Below are positions 1 through 8,121 of a DNA stretch of 64,000 nucleotides, piece after piece. The notes beneath the pieces were generated by a model. That model searched no databases. It worked only from the letters and a program-made list of their open reading frames with translations, and was not told where the DNA came from. The stretch comes from Streptomyces nitrosporeus. Its GTDB lineage: Bacteria > Actinomycetota > Actinomycetes > Streptomycetales > Streptomycetaceae. The first letter of the stretch is position 1. Every line of letters starts with the position of its first letter. Location: assembly GCF_008704555.1 (NCBI RefSeq), contig NZ_CP023702.1, forward strand, positions 4,526,001 to 4,590,000, written 5' to 3'. A program made the translations under genes and the position numbers.

Positions 1-1518
1 CCCTTCGTCACCCGTGAGGAGACCATCAAGGTCGCCGGCGGCAGGAGCCGGAAGATCACCGTCCGGGAGACCAACAACGGCCCCCTGATCTCCGACCGCA
101 GCGCCGAACTGGAGAAGGTCGGCAAGAGGGCCCCGGTCACCAACTCGGCCCCCGACCGGGGCGACGGCTACGCGGTCGCGCTGAAGTGGACCGCGCTGGA
201 GCCCGGCAAGTCCATGGACGCCGTGTTCGAGCTCAACCGGGCCAAGGACTTCAAGAGTTTCCGGGCCGCGGCCGCGCACTTCGAGGTGCCCTCGCAGAAC
301 CTCGTCTACGCCGACACGGAGGGCCACATCGGCTACCAGGCGCCCGGCAGGATCCCGGTCCGCCTCAAGGGCGACGGCACGATGCCGAGCCCCGGCTGGT
401 CCTCCGAGTACGGCTGGGAGGAGGAGCCCGTCCCCTTCGAGGAACTGCCCTACGAGTACGACCCGGAGCGGGGTTACATCGTCACCGCCAACCAGGCGGT
501 CATCGACGACACCTACGACCACATGCTCACCAAGGACTGGGGCTACGGCGCCCGCAGCCAGCGGATCAACGACCTGATCCAGAAGAAGATCGACGGCGGG
601 GAGAAGATCTCCACCGACGACATGCAGTCGATGCAGATGGACAACCAGAGCGCGATCGCCGCCGAGCTGGTGCCGGAGCTCAAGAAGATCACCATCAAGG
701 ACCAGAGCGTCCGCGAGGCCCAGAAGCTGCTGGAGGGCTGGGACTACACCCAGGAGCCCGACTCCGCGGCGGCCGCCTACTTCAACGGCGTCTGGCGCAA
801 CATCCTCAAGCTGGCCTTCGGCAACAAGCTCCCCAAGGAGCTCCGGGCCGAGGGCGACTGCATCTACGTGAAGCCCGCGGTGGCCACCGGTCCGGTGGAC
901 GAGCAGAACAAGCTGGTGCGCGAATGCGGCCAGCGGGACCCCGACTCGGCGCAGCCGGACGGCGGCGACCGCTGGTACGAGGTCGTCGGGTCCATCCTCG
1001 ACGACCAGGACAACGACTGGTGGAAGGTGCCCGCCCAGGGGCGCGAGGAAGCCATCGACACCCGTGACCAGCTCTTCGCGCGCGCCATGGAGGACGCCCG
1101 CTGGGAGCTGACCGCCGAACTCGGCAAGGACATCACCACCTGGAGCTGGGGCCGGCTGCACCAGCTGACCCTGCGCAACCAGACGCTCGGCAAGGAGGGG
1201 CCCGGCCTGCTGCAGCGGGCGCTCAACCGGGGCCCGTGGCACCTCGGCGGCGGCGAGGCCGCGGTCAACGCGACCGGCTGGAACGCGGCGGGCGGCTACG
1301 ACGTCATCTGGGTCCCCTCGATGCGGATGGTCGTCAACGTGGGCGAGTGGGACAAGTCCCGCTGGATCAACCTCACCGGTGCCTCCGGGCACGCGTTCAG
1401 CGCCCACTACACCGACCAGACCGACAAGTGGGTCGACGGGGAACTGCTCGACTGGTCCTACGGGAAGGACGCAGTGGACGGGTCGACGGTCGACACCCTG
1501 ACGCTCAAGAAGCCGTAG
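1..1518 (+). CDS. Penicillin acylase family protein, C-terminal part (5' end outside window)
   Basis: The reading frame is open from base 1 and ends at TAG 1516-1518, giving about 505 residues. Sequence such as TNNGPLISD near the start, NLVYADTEGHIGY and FNGVWRNILKLAFGN is typical of the beta chain of the penicillin amidase (Ntn-hydrolase) family. These enzymes are secreted and self-processed; they hydrolyse amide bonds of acylated substrates such as beta-lactams or acyl-homoserine lactones. The signal peptide, alpha chain, linker and the catalytic N-terminal Ser of the beta chain would lie upstream of the window, so activity and substrate cannot be judged here. The last 14 bases overlap the convergent cyclo-ligase gene. 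The family assignment is secure; the substrate is unknown. Confidence 0.9.
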   Translation, partial: PFVTREETIKVAGGRSRKITVRETNNGPLISDRSAELEKVGKRAPVTNSAPDRGDGYAVALKWTALEPGKSMDAVFELNRAKDFKSFRAAAAHFEVPSQNLVYADTEGHIGYQAPGRIPVRLKGDGTMPSPGWSSEYGWEEEPVPFEELPYEYDPERGYIVTANQAVIDDTYDHMLTKDWGYGARSQRINDLIQKKIDGGEKISTDDMQSMQMDNQSAIAAELVPELKKITIKDQSVREAQKLLEGWDYTQEPDSAAAAYFNGVWRNILKLAFGNKLPKELRAEGDCIYVKPAVATGPVDEQNKLVRECGQRDPDSAQPDGGDRWYEVVGSILDDQDNDWWKVPAQGREEAIDTRDQLFARAMEDARWELTAELGKDITTWSWGRLHQLTLRNQTLGKEGPGLLQRALNRGPWHLGGGEAAVNATGWNAAGGYDVIWVPSMRMVVNVGEWDKSRWINLTGASGHAFSAHYTDQTDKWVDGELLDWSYGKDAVDGSTVDTLTLKKP

Positions 1519-2182
1519 GCGCGCTTCCCCGGCCGGGGCCCCCTTCCTGACCGGGATCCCCTTCCCGGCCCGGGTCCCCTTTCTGGCCGCAGGGAAGATC
1601 CCGGCCGGGGAAGCGCCGTACTCCGGCCGGTGTGACCACGGCGTGCACGGGGTGGTCGTGCGGCTCCTCCGGGACCCGTGCGACCACCTCGTCGTCGTAC
1701 AGCAGGACGACCAGGGCCGGGTGGGCCCCGGCGGCAGCGAGCCGGGCCAGTACCCGGTCGTAGCTGCCGCCGCCGCGGCCCAGCCGCATGCCCCGGCGGT
1801 CCACGGCGAGTCCGGGCAGCAGGACCGCCCCGGCCGCCAGCACGGCCCCGGGCCCCAGACGCGCCCCGTCGGGCTCCAGCAGTCCGCGGCCGGCGGGGAC
1901 GAGGTGCCCGGCACCCTCGTAGAGCGCCCAGTCCAGGTCGTTGTCGGCCATGAGGACCGGCAGCAGGACCCGCACGCCCCGGGCGCGCAGCCCGTCCAGC
2001 AGGGCGTGGGTGCCCGGCTCGCGCCCCACGGAGACGTAGGCGGCCACCGTCCGCGCGGCGGTCAGTTCCGGGAGGGCCGAGGCCGTCCGGGCGAGGACCT
2101 CGGCCGTGTCCCTGACCTGCTGCGAGGTCAGCAGCCTGCGGGCGGCCAGCAGTTCGCGCCGCAAGAGAGCCTTTCGCGACAT
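1505..2182 (-). CDS. 5-formyltetrahydrofolate cyclo-ligase
   Basis: This cytoplasmic enzyme uses ATP to convert 5-formyl-THF to 5,10-methenyl-THF, returning the storage folate to the one-carbon pool. The family signature GMRLGRGGGSYDR lies at residues 131-143 and holds the Gly-rich phosphate loop and the following Tyr-Asp. The N-terminal helix has the usual basic pattern (RKALLRRELLAARR). The product is 225 aa; family members are about 190-200 aa. The excess is a low-complexity Gly/Pro/Glu tail that reads into the end of the convergent acylase gene. ATG 2182 is preferred because the protein then begins at the usual helix; an in-frame TTG at 2194 is the alternative. The gene is divergent from galU across a 106-bp gap, a linkage conserved in many actinobacteria. 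Confidence 0.92.
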   Translation of the reverse strand: MSRKALLRRELLAARRLLTSQQVRDTAEVLARTASALPELTAARTVAAYVSVGREPGTHALLDGLRARGVRVLLPVLMADNDLDWALYEGAGHLVPAGRGLLEPDGARLGPGAVLAAGAVLLPGLAVDRRGMRLGRGGGSYDRVLARLAAAGAHPALVVLLYDDEVVARVPEEPHDHPVHAVVTPAGVRRFPGRDLPCGQKGDPGREGDPGQEGGPGRGSAPTAS

Positions 2183-2288
2183 GTCATCGTTCAAGGGGTT
2201 TCCGCATACCTCTCATATGGTCTTCCACGGGGACGAAGTTAACCGGACGCTCACCTTCCGCCCATACGCAGCGGTTACAGTTCTGCGC

Positions 2289-3191
2289 ATGACTCAGTCG
2301 CGCCCCAGGATCAGCAAGGCTGTCATCCCAGCCGCTGGTCTCGGCACCCGGTTCCTGCCGGCAACCAAGGCCACTCCCAAGGAGATGCTGCCTGTCGTCG
2401 ACAAGCCCGCGATCCAGTATGTGGTGGAAGAAGCGGTCGCCGCGGGCCTCTCCGACGTACTGATGATCACCGGCCGGAACAAGCGTCCCCTGGAGGACCA
2501 CTTCGACCGGAACTACGAGCTGGAATCGGCGCTGACGCGCAAGGGGGACGGCGAACGGCTCTCCAGGGTCCAGGAGTCCAGCGACCTGGCCACCATGCAC
2601 TACGTCCGCCAGGGCGACCCGCGCGGCCTCGGCCACGCAGTCCTGTGCGCCGCACCGCACGTGGGCGACCAGCCCTTCGCGGTCCTCCTGGGTGACGACC
2701 TGATCGACCCGCGCGACCCGTTGCTCGCCCGCATGATCGAGGTGCAGGAGCGGGAGGGCGGCAGCGTCGTGGCCCTCATGGAGGTCGAGCCGGAGCAGAT
2801 CCACCTGTACGGCTGCGCGGCCGTCGACGGGGCCACCGACGGCGATGTCGTCCGTGTCACGGGCCTGGTGGAGAAGCCCGACCCCGCGGAGGCGCCCAGC
2901 AACCTCGCCATCATCGGCCGTTACGTCCTGGGCCCCGAGATCTTCGGGATACTGCGCCGGACCGAGCCGGGCCGCGGCGGCGAGATCCAGCTCACCGACG
3001 CCCTCCAGATGCTCGCCGAGAACGAGGACGCGGGCGGCCCGGTGCACGGTGTCGTCTTCAAGGGGCGCCGCTACGACACCGGCGACCGTGGCGATTATCT
3101 CCGTGCCATCGTCAGACTGGCGTGCGAACGTGAGGACCTGGGGCCGGACTTCCGGACCTGGTTGCGCAGTTACGTCAGCGAGGAGTTGTAA
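2289..3191 (+). CDS. galU: UTP--glucose-1-phosphate uridylyltransferase
   Basis: GalU makes UDP-glucose from UTP and glucose-1-phosphate in the cytoplasm, for cell-wall glycans, trehalose and the Leloir pathway. The nucleotidyltransferase signature begins at residue 17 (GLGTRFLPATKATPKEMLP) with the metal- and sugar-binding LGDDLID further on and VEKP in the sugar-binding loop. The product is 300 aa, the usual bacterial length. ATG 2289 is chosen because it places the signature at the normal distance from the N-terminus; the reading frame is open further upstream but that part overlaps the divergent cyclo-ligase and has no homology. The stop is 4 bases before the TTG start of the MoeA-like gene, so the two are probably co-transcribed. 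The gal operon that would use the same sugar nucleotide is 43 kb away. Confidence 0.96.
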   Translation: MTQSRPRISKAVIPAAGLGTRFLPATKATPKEMLPVVDKPAIQYVVEEAVAAGLSDVLMITGRNKRPLEDHFDRNYELESALTRKGDGERLSRVQESSDLATMHYVRQGDPRGLGHAVLCAAPHVGDQPFAVLLGDDLIDPRDPLLARMIEVQEREGGSVVALMEVEPEQIHLYGCAAVDGATDGDVVRVTGLVEKPDPAEAPSNLAIIGRYVLGPEIFGILRRTEPGRGGEIQLTDALQMLAENEDAGGPVHGVVFKGRRYDTGDRGDYLRAIVRLACEREDLGPDFRTWLRSYVSEEL

Positions 3192-3195
3192 CAGC

Positions 3196-4533
3196 TTGAG
3201 CGGCACGATCTGGTCGGTGGACGAACACCTGGACGACATCCTCGCCGCGGTGCGGCCGCTCGAACCCATCGAGCTGCAACTGCCCGAGGCCCAGGGCTGT
3301 GTCCTGGTCGAGGACGTCATGGTGGCGGTCTCGCTCCCGCCCTTCGACAACAGTTCGATGGACGGGTACGCCGTCCGGGTCTCCGACGTCGAGGGCGCGA
3401 GCGAGGAGTTCCCCGCCGTCCTCACGGTCGTCGGAGACGTCGCCGCGGGCGCCGACGGGCTGGCGGACGGCCGTTCCGTCGCCCCCGGCGAGGCCGCGCG
3501 CATCATGACCGGCGCCCCGCTCCCGGCGGGCGCCGAAGCCGTCGTCCCGGTCGAGTGGACGGACGGCGGCACGGGCGGCGGCCCGGCCACCGCCATGCGC
3601 GCGCACAGCGACGCGCCGGAAGGGGCGAGCGGCGAGGTCCGCGTCCACCGGCCGGTGAAGGCGCGTGCCCACGTCAGGGCCAAGGGCAGCGACGTACGGA
3701 CCGGCGATCTGGCGCTGCGCGCGGGCACGGTCCTGGGGCCCGCGCAGATCGGGCTGCTCGCGGCGATCGGCCGCCCCTCGGTGAAGGTGCGGCCCCGCCC
3801 CCGGGTGGTCGTCCTGTCCACGGGCAGCGAACTCGCCCAGCCCGGTGAGGAACTGTCCGGCGGGCAGATCTACGACTCCAACAGCTTCGCGCTGACCGCC
3901 GCCGCCCGGGACGCCGGGGCCATCGCCTACCGTGTCCCCGCGGTGGCCGACGACGCCGAATCGCTGCGCGCCACGATCGAGGACCAGCTGATCCGCGCGG
4001 ACATCCTGGTCACCACGGGCGGGGTGAGCGTCGGCGCGTACGACGTGGTCAAGGAGGCCCTTTCCTCGGTGGGGGAGCGTCCGGCACAGGAGACCGGCGA
4101 CGGGGACGACGGGCCGGCCGGGGGCGTCGACTTCCGCAGACTGGCGATGCAGCCGGGCAAACCGCAGGGCTTCGGGACGATCGGCCCCGACCACACACCG
4201 CTGCTCGCGCTGCCGGGGAACCCGGTCTCCTCCTACGTCTCCTTCGAGCTCTTCGTGCGCCCGGCGATCCGGACCCTGATGGGGCTGGAGGACGTGCACC
4301 GCCCGAGGGTCCGGGCCGCGCTGGACGTGCAGGAGCCGCTCTCCTCGCCGTCCGGCAAGCGGCAGTTCCTGCGCGGGAGGTACGACGCGGAGGCCGGCAC
4401 CGTGACGCCGGTCGGCGGTCCCGGGTCGCATCTGGTCGCCGCCCTCGCCCAGGCCGACGCGCTGATCGTGCTGCCCGAGGACATGACCTCGGCCGCGCCC
4501 GGCACTCCGGCCGAGGTGATCCTCCTCCGCTGA
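3196..4533 (+). CDS. glp: Gephyrin-like molybdotransferase Glp / MoeA
   Basis: MoeA-type enzymes insert molybdate into adenylated molybdopterin. In Corynebacterium the gephyrin-like Glp also binds FtsZ at the division site together with its membrane receptor GlpR. All MoeA blocks are present in the 445-aa product: SSMDGYAVR near residue 53, MTGAPLPAGAEAVVPVE near 104, LSTGSEL near 207, TTGGVSVGAYD near 272, MQPGKPQGFG near 318 and LPGNPVSSYVSFE near 337. TTG 3196 is preferred because GAGGAG ends about 10 bases before it; GTG 3217 is the alternative. The gene follows galU and is upstream of moaC, moaB, a GNAT gene and glpR, the same neighbourhood (galU-glp-rimJ-glpR) that defines Glp in Corynebacterium. 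Whether this copy serves cofactor synthesis, division or both cannot be read from sequence. Confidence 0.9.
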   Translation: MSGTIWSVDEHLDDILAAVRPLEPIELQLPEAQGCVLVEDVMVAVSLPPFDNSSMDGYAVRVSDVEGASEEFPAVLTVVGDVAAGADGLADGRSVAPGEAARIMTGAPLPAGAEAVVPVEWTDGGTGGGPATAMRAHSDAPEGASGEVRVHRPVKARAHVRAKGSDVRTGDLALRAGTVLGPAQIGLLAAIGRPSVKVRPRPRVVVLSTGSELAQPGEELSGGQIYDSNSFALTAAARDAGAIAYRVPAVADDAESLRATIEDQLIRADILVTTGGVSVGAYDVVKEALSSVGERPAQETGDGDDGPAGGVDFRRLAMQPGKPQGFGTIGPDHTPLLALPGNPVSSYVSFELFVRPAIRTLMGLEDVHRPRVRAALDVQEPLSSPSGKRQFLRGRYDAEAGTVTPVGGPGSHLVAALAQADALIVLPEDMTSAAPGTPAEVILLR

Positions 4534-4573
4534 CGCGGGCCCGGTGGCGGTACGGTATCTGGCGCTGTGCCTT

Positions 4574-4590
4574 CCGGGGGGAGCCCCCGG
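4574..4590. other. Short GC hairpin between glp and moaC
   Basis: A 7-bp perfect stem (CCGGGGG / CCCCCGG) with a 3-base loop lies in the 122-bp gap between glp and moaC. No T-run follows, so a terminator role is weak; it may be an attenuating structure or no signal. No molybdenum-cofactor riboswitch pattern was recognised. Confidence 0.25.
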
Positions 4591-4655
4591 GCCCCCGGTC
4601 CGCACACCTGTGCCGGCCGCGGGGCGACCGGCGCCCTACCGCTAGGCGGAGTGAG

Positions 4656-5156
4656 TTGAGTACGCAGAACAGGCTGACGCACATCGATGAGGCGGGCGCG
4701 GCCCGCATGGTCGACGTGTCGGAGAAGGACGTCACGGCGCGGGTCGCCCGGGCGAGCGGGCGGGTCCTCGTGTCGCCGCGTGTCGTCGAACTCCTGCGGG
4801 GCGAAGGCGTCCCCAAGGGTGACGCGCTGGCCACCGCGCGGATCGCGGGGATCATGGGTGCCAAGCGCACCCCGGAGCTGATCCCGCTCTGCCATCCGCT
4901 GGCCGTCTCGGGTGTGAAGGTCGATCTGGACGTCGCCGACGACGCGGTGGAGATCCGGGCCACGGTGAGGACGACCGACCGTACGGGTGTCGAGATGGAG
5001 GCCCTGACGGCCGTCTCGGTCGCGGCGCTCACCGTGATCGACATGATCAAGGCGGTCGACAAGAGCGCGGTGATCACGGATGTCCGCGTCGAGGCGAAGT
5101 CGGGCGGCAAGTCCGGCGATTACCGGCGCCCCGCGCCGGACGGGGCGGGCGCGTGA
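4656..5156 (+). CDS. moaC: Cyclic pyranopterin monophosphate synthase MoaC
   Basis: MoaC converts the MoaA product into cyclic pyranopterin monophosphate, the second half of the first step of molybdenum cofactor synthesis. The 166-aa product has the family features in order: HIDEAGAARMVDVSEKDVT at the N-terminus, GAKRTPELIPLCHPL with the conserved His, and VEMEALTAVSVAALTVIDM with KAVDK following. Length matches the family (about 160 aa). The start is TTG at 4656 behind GGCGGAGTGAG. Its stop overlaps the GTG start of moaB by four bases (GTGA), indicating translational coupling. MoaA is not in the window, so the pathway must be completed elsewhere. Confidence 0.96.
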   Translation: MSTQNRLTHIDEAGAARMVDVSEKDVTARVARASGRVLVSPRVVELLRGEGVPKGDALATARIAGIMGAKRTPELIPLCHPLAVSGVKVDLDVADDAVEIRATVRTTDRTGVEMEALTAVSVAALTVIDMIKAVDKSAVITDVRVEAKSGGKSGDYRRPAPDGAGA

Positions 5157-5860
5157 CCGGCCCGTCGGAGGCGGGGTCCGTGGCGGGCGGCGGGGAGCCC
5201 GCGGCCGGCGGCGCGCCCACCTCGCCGTACGCGGCTCTCGTCGTGACCGCCTCCAACCGGGCCTCGGCCGGCGTCTACCCCGACCGGGGCGGGCCCCTCG
5301 TCGCACAGGGGCTGCGGGAACTCGGCTTCGCCGTCGACGGCCCGCAGGTCGTCCCGGACGGGGACCCGGTGGAGGCGGCCCTGCGAGCCGGGGTGACGGC
5401 CGGTTACGACGTGATCGTCACCACCGGCGGTACGGGCGTCTCGCCCACCGACCGCACCCCGGAGGCCACCCGCCGCGTCCTGGACCGCGAGATCCCGGGC
5501 ATCGCCGAGGCGATCCGGGCGGAGGGCCGCGACAAGGTGCCCACGGCCGCTCTGTCGCGGGGACTCGCGGGCACCGCCGCCGGCACCCTCGTCGTGAACC
5601 TGCCGGGCTCCACCGGCGGCGTACGGGACGGACTCGCCGTGCTGGGACGCCTGCTGGTGCACGCCGTCGACCAGATGCGCGGCGGGGACCACGTCCCCGG
5701 CCCCGGACCGCACCCCCGAACCGGCCCCGCGGTGCCCGGTGAGCCCCACCGGACCGGAGGCCCCGCGGCGCCCGGGGCTCCCGCCGTGTCCGCAGATCCC
5801 GCAGTGTCCGCAGACCGCTCCGTGCCCGGTGACCGTGCCCGACCCGGGAGCCCGAACTGA
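5153..5860 (+). CDS. moaB: MogA/MoaB family molybdenum cofactor biosynthesis protein
   Basis: Members of this family adenylate molybdopterin before molybdate insertion by MoeA. The core holds LVVTASNRASAGVYPDRGGP near residue 28, TTGGTGVSPTDRTPEATR near 85 and NLPGSTGGVRDGL near 145, the molybdopterin-binding MPT fold. The product is 235 aa, longer than the usual 160-180 because of a Gly/Ala-rich lead of about 25 residues and a Pro/Ala-rich tail of about 50 residues with repeats of the type AVSAD. These tails are probably disordered. The gene overlaps moaC by four bases and is followed 17 bases on by a GNAT gene. MogA and MoaB cannot be separated firmly by eye. Confidence 0.92.
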   Translation: MTGPSEAGSVAGGGEPAAGGAPTSPYAALVVTASNRASAGVYPDRGGPLVAQGLRELGFAVDGPQVVPDGDPVEAALRAGVTAGYDVIVTTGGTGVSPTDRTPEATRRVLDREIPGIAEAIRAEGRDKVPTAALSRGLAGTAAGTLVVNLPGSTGGVRDGLAVLGRLLVHAVDQMRGGDHVPGPGPHPRTGPAVPGEPHRTGGPAAPGAPAVSADPAVSADRSVPGDRARPGSPN

Positions 5861-5877
5861 ACGTCCTGACCTGGCCG

Positions 5878-6537
5878 GTGACCCTGTCCGACGGCGAGAT
5901 CACGCTCCGCCCGATCAGGCTGCGGGACCAGAGCGCCTGGCGCGAGGTCAACCGGCGCAACCGCGACTGGCTCCGGCCGTGGGAGGCGACGGTCCCGCCG
6001 CCGGCGCCGGGCGCCCCGGCCGCGCGCCGCCCCACCTACCGGCAGATGATCCGGCACCTGCGCTCCGAGGCGCGGGCGGGCCGGATGCTGCCCTTCGCCA
6101 TCGAGTACCAGGGGCGCCTGGTCGGGCAGTTGACGGTCGCCGGCATCACCTGGGGCTCCATGTGCTCCGGCCACGTCGGTTACTGGGTCGACCGGGCCGT
6201 GGCGGGCCGCGGGGTCGTACCGACCGCGGTGGCCCTCGCGGTCGACCACTGCTTCCGTACGGTCGGACTGCACCGCGTCGAGGTGTGTATCCGGCCGGAG
6301 AACATGCCCAGCCGGAGGGTCGTGGAGAAACTCGGATTCCGTGCGGAGGGACTGCGTCCGCGTTATCTCCACATCGACGGCGCGTGGCGGGACCACCTCG
6401 TCTTCGCGCTGACCGCCGAGGAGGTGCCCGACAGCCTCCTCCGGCGTTGGCGCAGGGCACGGCCGGGCACACCGCCGACCGCGGGGGCGCCCCACACGCC
6501 CGGGGCGCCACCGACACCGGATACGCCAGAGAAATAA
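5878..6537 (+). CDS. GNAT acetyltransferase, RimJ/RimL type
   Basis: The protein resembles N-terminal acetyltransferases of the RimJ/RimL type, which transfer acetyl from acetyl-CoA to a protein alpha-amino group. It begins with LRPIRLRDQSAWREVNRRNRDWL, contains the GNAT core GYWVDRAVAGRGVVPTAVALAV (acetyl-CoA loop in the variant form RGVVPT) and ends the domain with NMPSRRVVEKLGFRAEG. The product is 219 aa with a Pro/Thr tail. GTG 5878 is given; a CTG at 5857 overlapping the moaB stop could extend the protein by seven residues. Position between moaB and glpR matches the RimJ-like gene of the corynebacterial glp locus. Its substrate is unknown. Confidence 0.88.
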   Translation: MTLSDGEITLRPIRLRDQSAWREVNRRNRDWLRPWEATVPPPAPGAPAARRPTYRQMIRHLRSEARAGRMLPFAIEYQGRLVGQLTVAGITWGSMCSGHVGYWVDRAVAGRGVVPTAVALAVDHCFRTVGLHRVEVCIRPENMPSRRVVEKLGFRAEGLRPRYLHIDGAWRDHLVFALTAEEVPDSLLRRWRRARPGTPPTAGAPHTPGAPPTPDTPEK

Positions 6538-6693
6538 AATAAGTGTTCGAATTCGATCGCCCGGTGGTCCCAAATGGGCTGACTTGTATCGGCTGACGAT
6601 CCGAAGAAACACAAAAAAAGTCCCCGAGAACAGCCGGATCGTGCGACACACCGGGCCAATTGGCGGATGCCGCCGTGCAAATCCCTCTACGGT

Positions 6694-7785
6694 GTGAACG
6701 TGAGCAGCAGCGGCCTCATCTACGCAGTCATCGTCGGTGCCTGGGCCGCCTACCTGGTGCCGATGTGGCTCCGCAGGCAGGACGAGCTCAATGAGGCCCG
6801 TCCCACGGAACGCTTCAGCACCGCCATCCGGCTGCTGTCCGGACGGGCGGCCATGGAGCGCCGGTACGCCAAGGAGCTGCGGGAGCGCGAAGCCGGGGAG
6901 GCGCCTGGCGACGTGGACCCGGACGCCGTCACGGACCGACTGGAGTCCGTCGACGTCCGGGCCTTTTCCGCGCCCGTGACACAGGCGGAAGCCCGTCCGC
7001 AGGCGCCGGCACCCCCGGGGCCCGCGCGCCGTACGCGTACGCCGGAGGGGGAGGCCGAACGTGAGCGGCGCGCCCGGCGCTCCCAGGTCCTGGCGCGCCG
7101 ACGGCGTACGACCACCGTCCTGTTCCTGGCGTTCACGCTGGGCGCGATGGTCGCGGCGGTCGGCGGACTCCGCTTCCTGTGGGCGCCCGCCGTCCCGGCG
7201 GTGCTGCTGAGCGCGTACATCGTGCATCTGCGCGGGCAGGAACGCCGCCGCTTCGTCTTCGCCATGGACCGGCGCCGGGCCGAGGTCGCGGCCCAGCGGC
7301 TTCGTGAGAACCGCCCGCGCGGGCACCAGCCGGCCGCGCCGGCTCCGGGCGGGGCCGACGAGGAGCCCGAGGCGGGCCGCCCGCACCCGGTCCCCGCCCA
7401 GGCGGTCTCCCCGCAGGAGGCGGGCCGCCGCGCGCTGGTCGAGCAGACGGACCACGCGGAGTGGGTGGACCAGCAGCGCGAACGGGGCCCGGCCCAGGGC
7501 GACAGCTGGGAGCCGGTCCCGGTGCCGCTGCCGACCTATGTCACCGCGCCGGTCGCCCCGCGCGCCACGAGCGGCGCGGAGACCGGTGACCCGGAGGCAT
7601 GGAGCGCCGCCCGTTCCAGCCCGGCCGACCCCTCCCGTACGGGCACCTCGCACCCCGCCGCCCCGGAGCGGGACGCCGCTCCGCGCCGGCGCGGCGGCCA
7701 GCCCAGGCGCTCCCGTGACCGGGGCCGGACACCCCTCTTCGACCAGTACGACGGCGAGGACCGGCCGCGCGCGGCCAACGAGTGA
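6694..7785 (+). CDS. glpR: GlpR-like membrane receptor of gephyrin-like protein
   Basis: This is an actinobacterial membrane protein whose corynebacterial relative GlpR recruits Glp to the septum. The 363-aa product starts with a transmembrane helix at about residues 6-25 (LIYAVIVGAWAAYLVPMWL), followed by the highly conserved cytoplasmic stretch RRQDELNEARPTERFSTAIR, a charged region, and a hydrophobic pair at about residues 140-180. The rest is a long Pro/Arg-rich tail, likely disordered. GTG 6694 is used; GTG 6700 is equally possible. A 156-bp A/T-richer gap separates it from the GNAT gene and could hold its own promoter. Synteny with galU, glp and GNAT supports the call. Division function is inferred from Corynebacterium, not shown here. 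Confidence 0.82.
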   Translation: MNVSSSGLIYAVIVGAWAAYLVPMWLRRQDELNEARPTERFSTAIRLLSGRAAMERRYAKELREREAGEAPGDVDPDAVTDRLESVDVRAFSAPVTQAEARPQAPAPPGPARRTRTPEGEAERERRARRSQVLARRRRTTTVLFLAFTLGAMVAAVGGLRFLWAPAVPAVLLSAYIVHLRGQERRRFVFAMDRRRAEVAAQRLRENRPRGHQPAAPAPGGADEEPEAGRPHPVPAQAVSPQEAGRRALVEQTDHAEWVDQQRERGPAQGDSWEPVPVPLPTYVTAPVAPRATSGAETGDPEAWSAARSSPADPSRTGTSHPAAPERDAAPRRRGGQPRRSRDRGRTPLFDQYDGEDRPRAANE

Positions 7786-7833
7786 GACCCGGTCCGGCCC
7801 CACCTCGGTGACCTGCCGGGATACGGATTTCCG

Positions 7834-7858
7834 AGCACCCCTGTGAGGGTGCTAGAGT
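7834..7858 (+). promoter_or_regulatory. Hairpin plus -10-like element before tRNA-Ala
   Basis: A 7-bp perfect inverted repeat (AGCACCC / GGGTGCT, loop CTGTGA) ends at 7853 and runs into TAGAGT (7853-7858), a good -10 hexamer 15 bases before the tRNA. The repeat may be the terminator of glpR or a binding site within the tRNA promoter. No clear -35 element is seen. Confidence 0.4.
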
Positions 7859-7872
7859 TTCACACGTCGCAA

Positions 7873-7946
7873 GGGCCTGTGGCGCAGTCTGGTAGCGCAC
7901 CTCGTTCGCATCGAGGGGGTCTGGGGTTCAAATCCCCACAGGTCCA
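7873..7946 (+). tRNA. tRNA-Ala (anticodon CGC)
   Basis: The sequence folds into a full cloverleaf: acceptor GGGCCTG/CAGGTCC with one G-U pair, D stem GCGC/GCGC, anticodon stem CCTCG/CGAGG with loop TTCGCAT, a five-base variable loop, and T arm TGGGG-TTCAAAT-CCCCA. Anticodon CGC reads GCG (Ala). The discriminator is A and no CCA is encoded, as is normal in Streptomyces. Confidence 0.96.
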
Positions 7947-7985
7947 CAGACGACAGTTCGCGAGTAGCTCTCGTGAACGTCACGG

Positions 7986-8017
7986 GATCCCGTCCGGTCG
8001 CAAGACCGGGCGGGATC
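7986..8017 (+). terminator. Terminator hairpin after tRNA-Ala
   Basis: A 14-bp stem with one G-U pair closes on a GCAA tetraloop (GATCCCGTCCGGTC / GACCGGGCGGGATC). It starts 40 bases after the tRNA. No U-run follows, which is common for Streptomyces terminators. Confidence 0.8.
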
Positions 8018-8121
8018 TCGGCGTTTCAGGGGGAGTAGCCGCCAAACCGGCCACAGCGGGAAGGCGTTCCCGCCCGATGGGTCCGGGATGCGCCGAGCCC
8101 GGCGGGCGGGGGGCTGTGCTG

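Noticed and set aside
2106..2288. An extended N-terminus for GalU
   Set aside because: The upstream part overlaps the divergent cyclo-ligase gene and has no similarity to GalU; ATG 2289 gives the normal length.
5404..7803. A minus-strand open frame of 799 codons across moaB, the GNAT gene and glpR
   Set aside because: It is antisense to three recognisable genes and has the low-complexity Arg/Gly/Pro composition of high-GC shadow frames.
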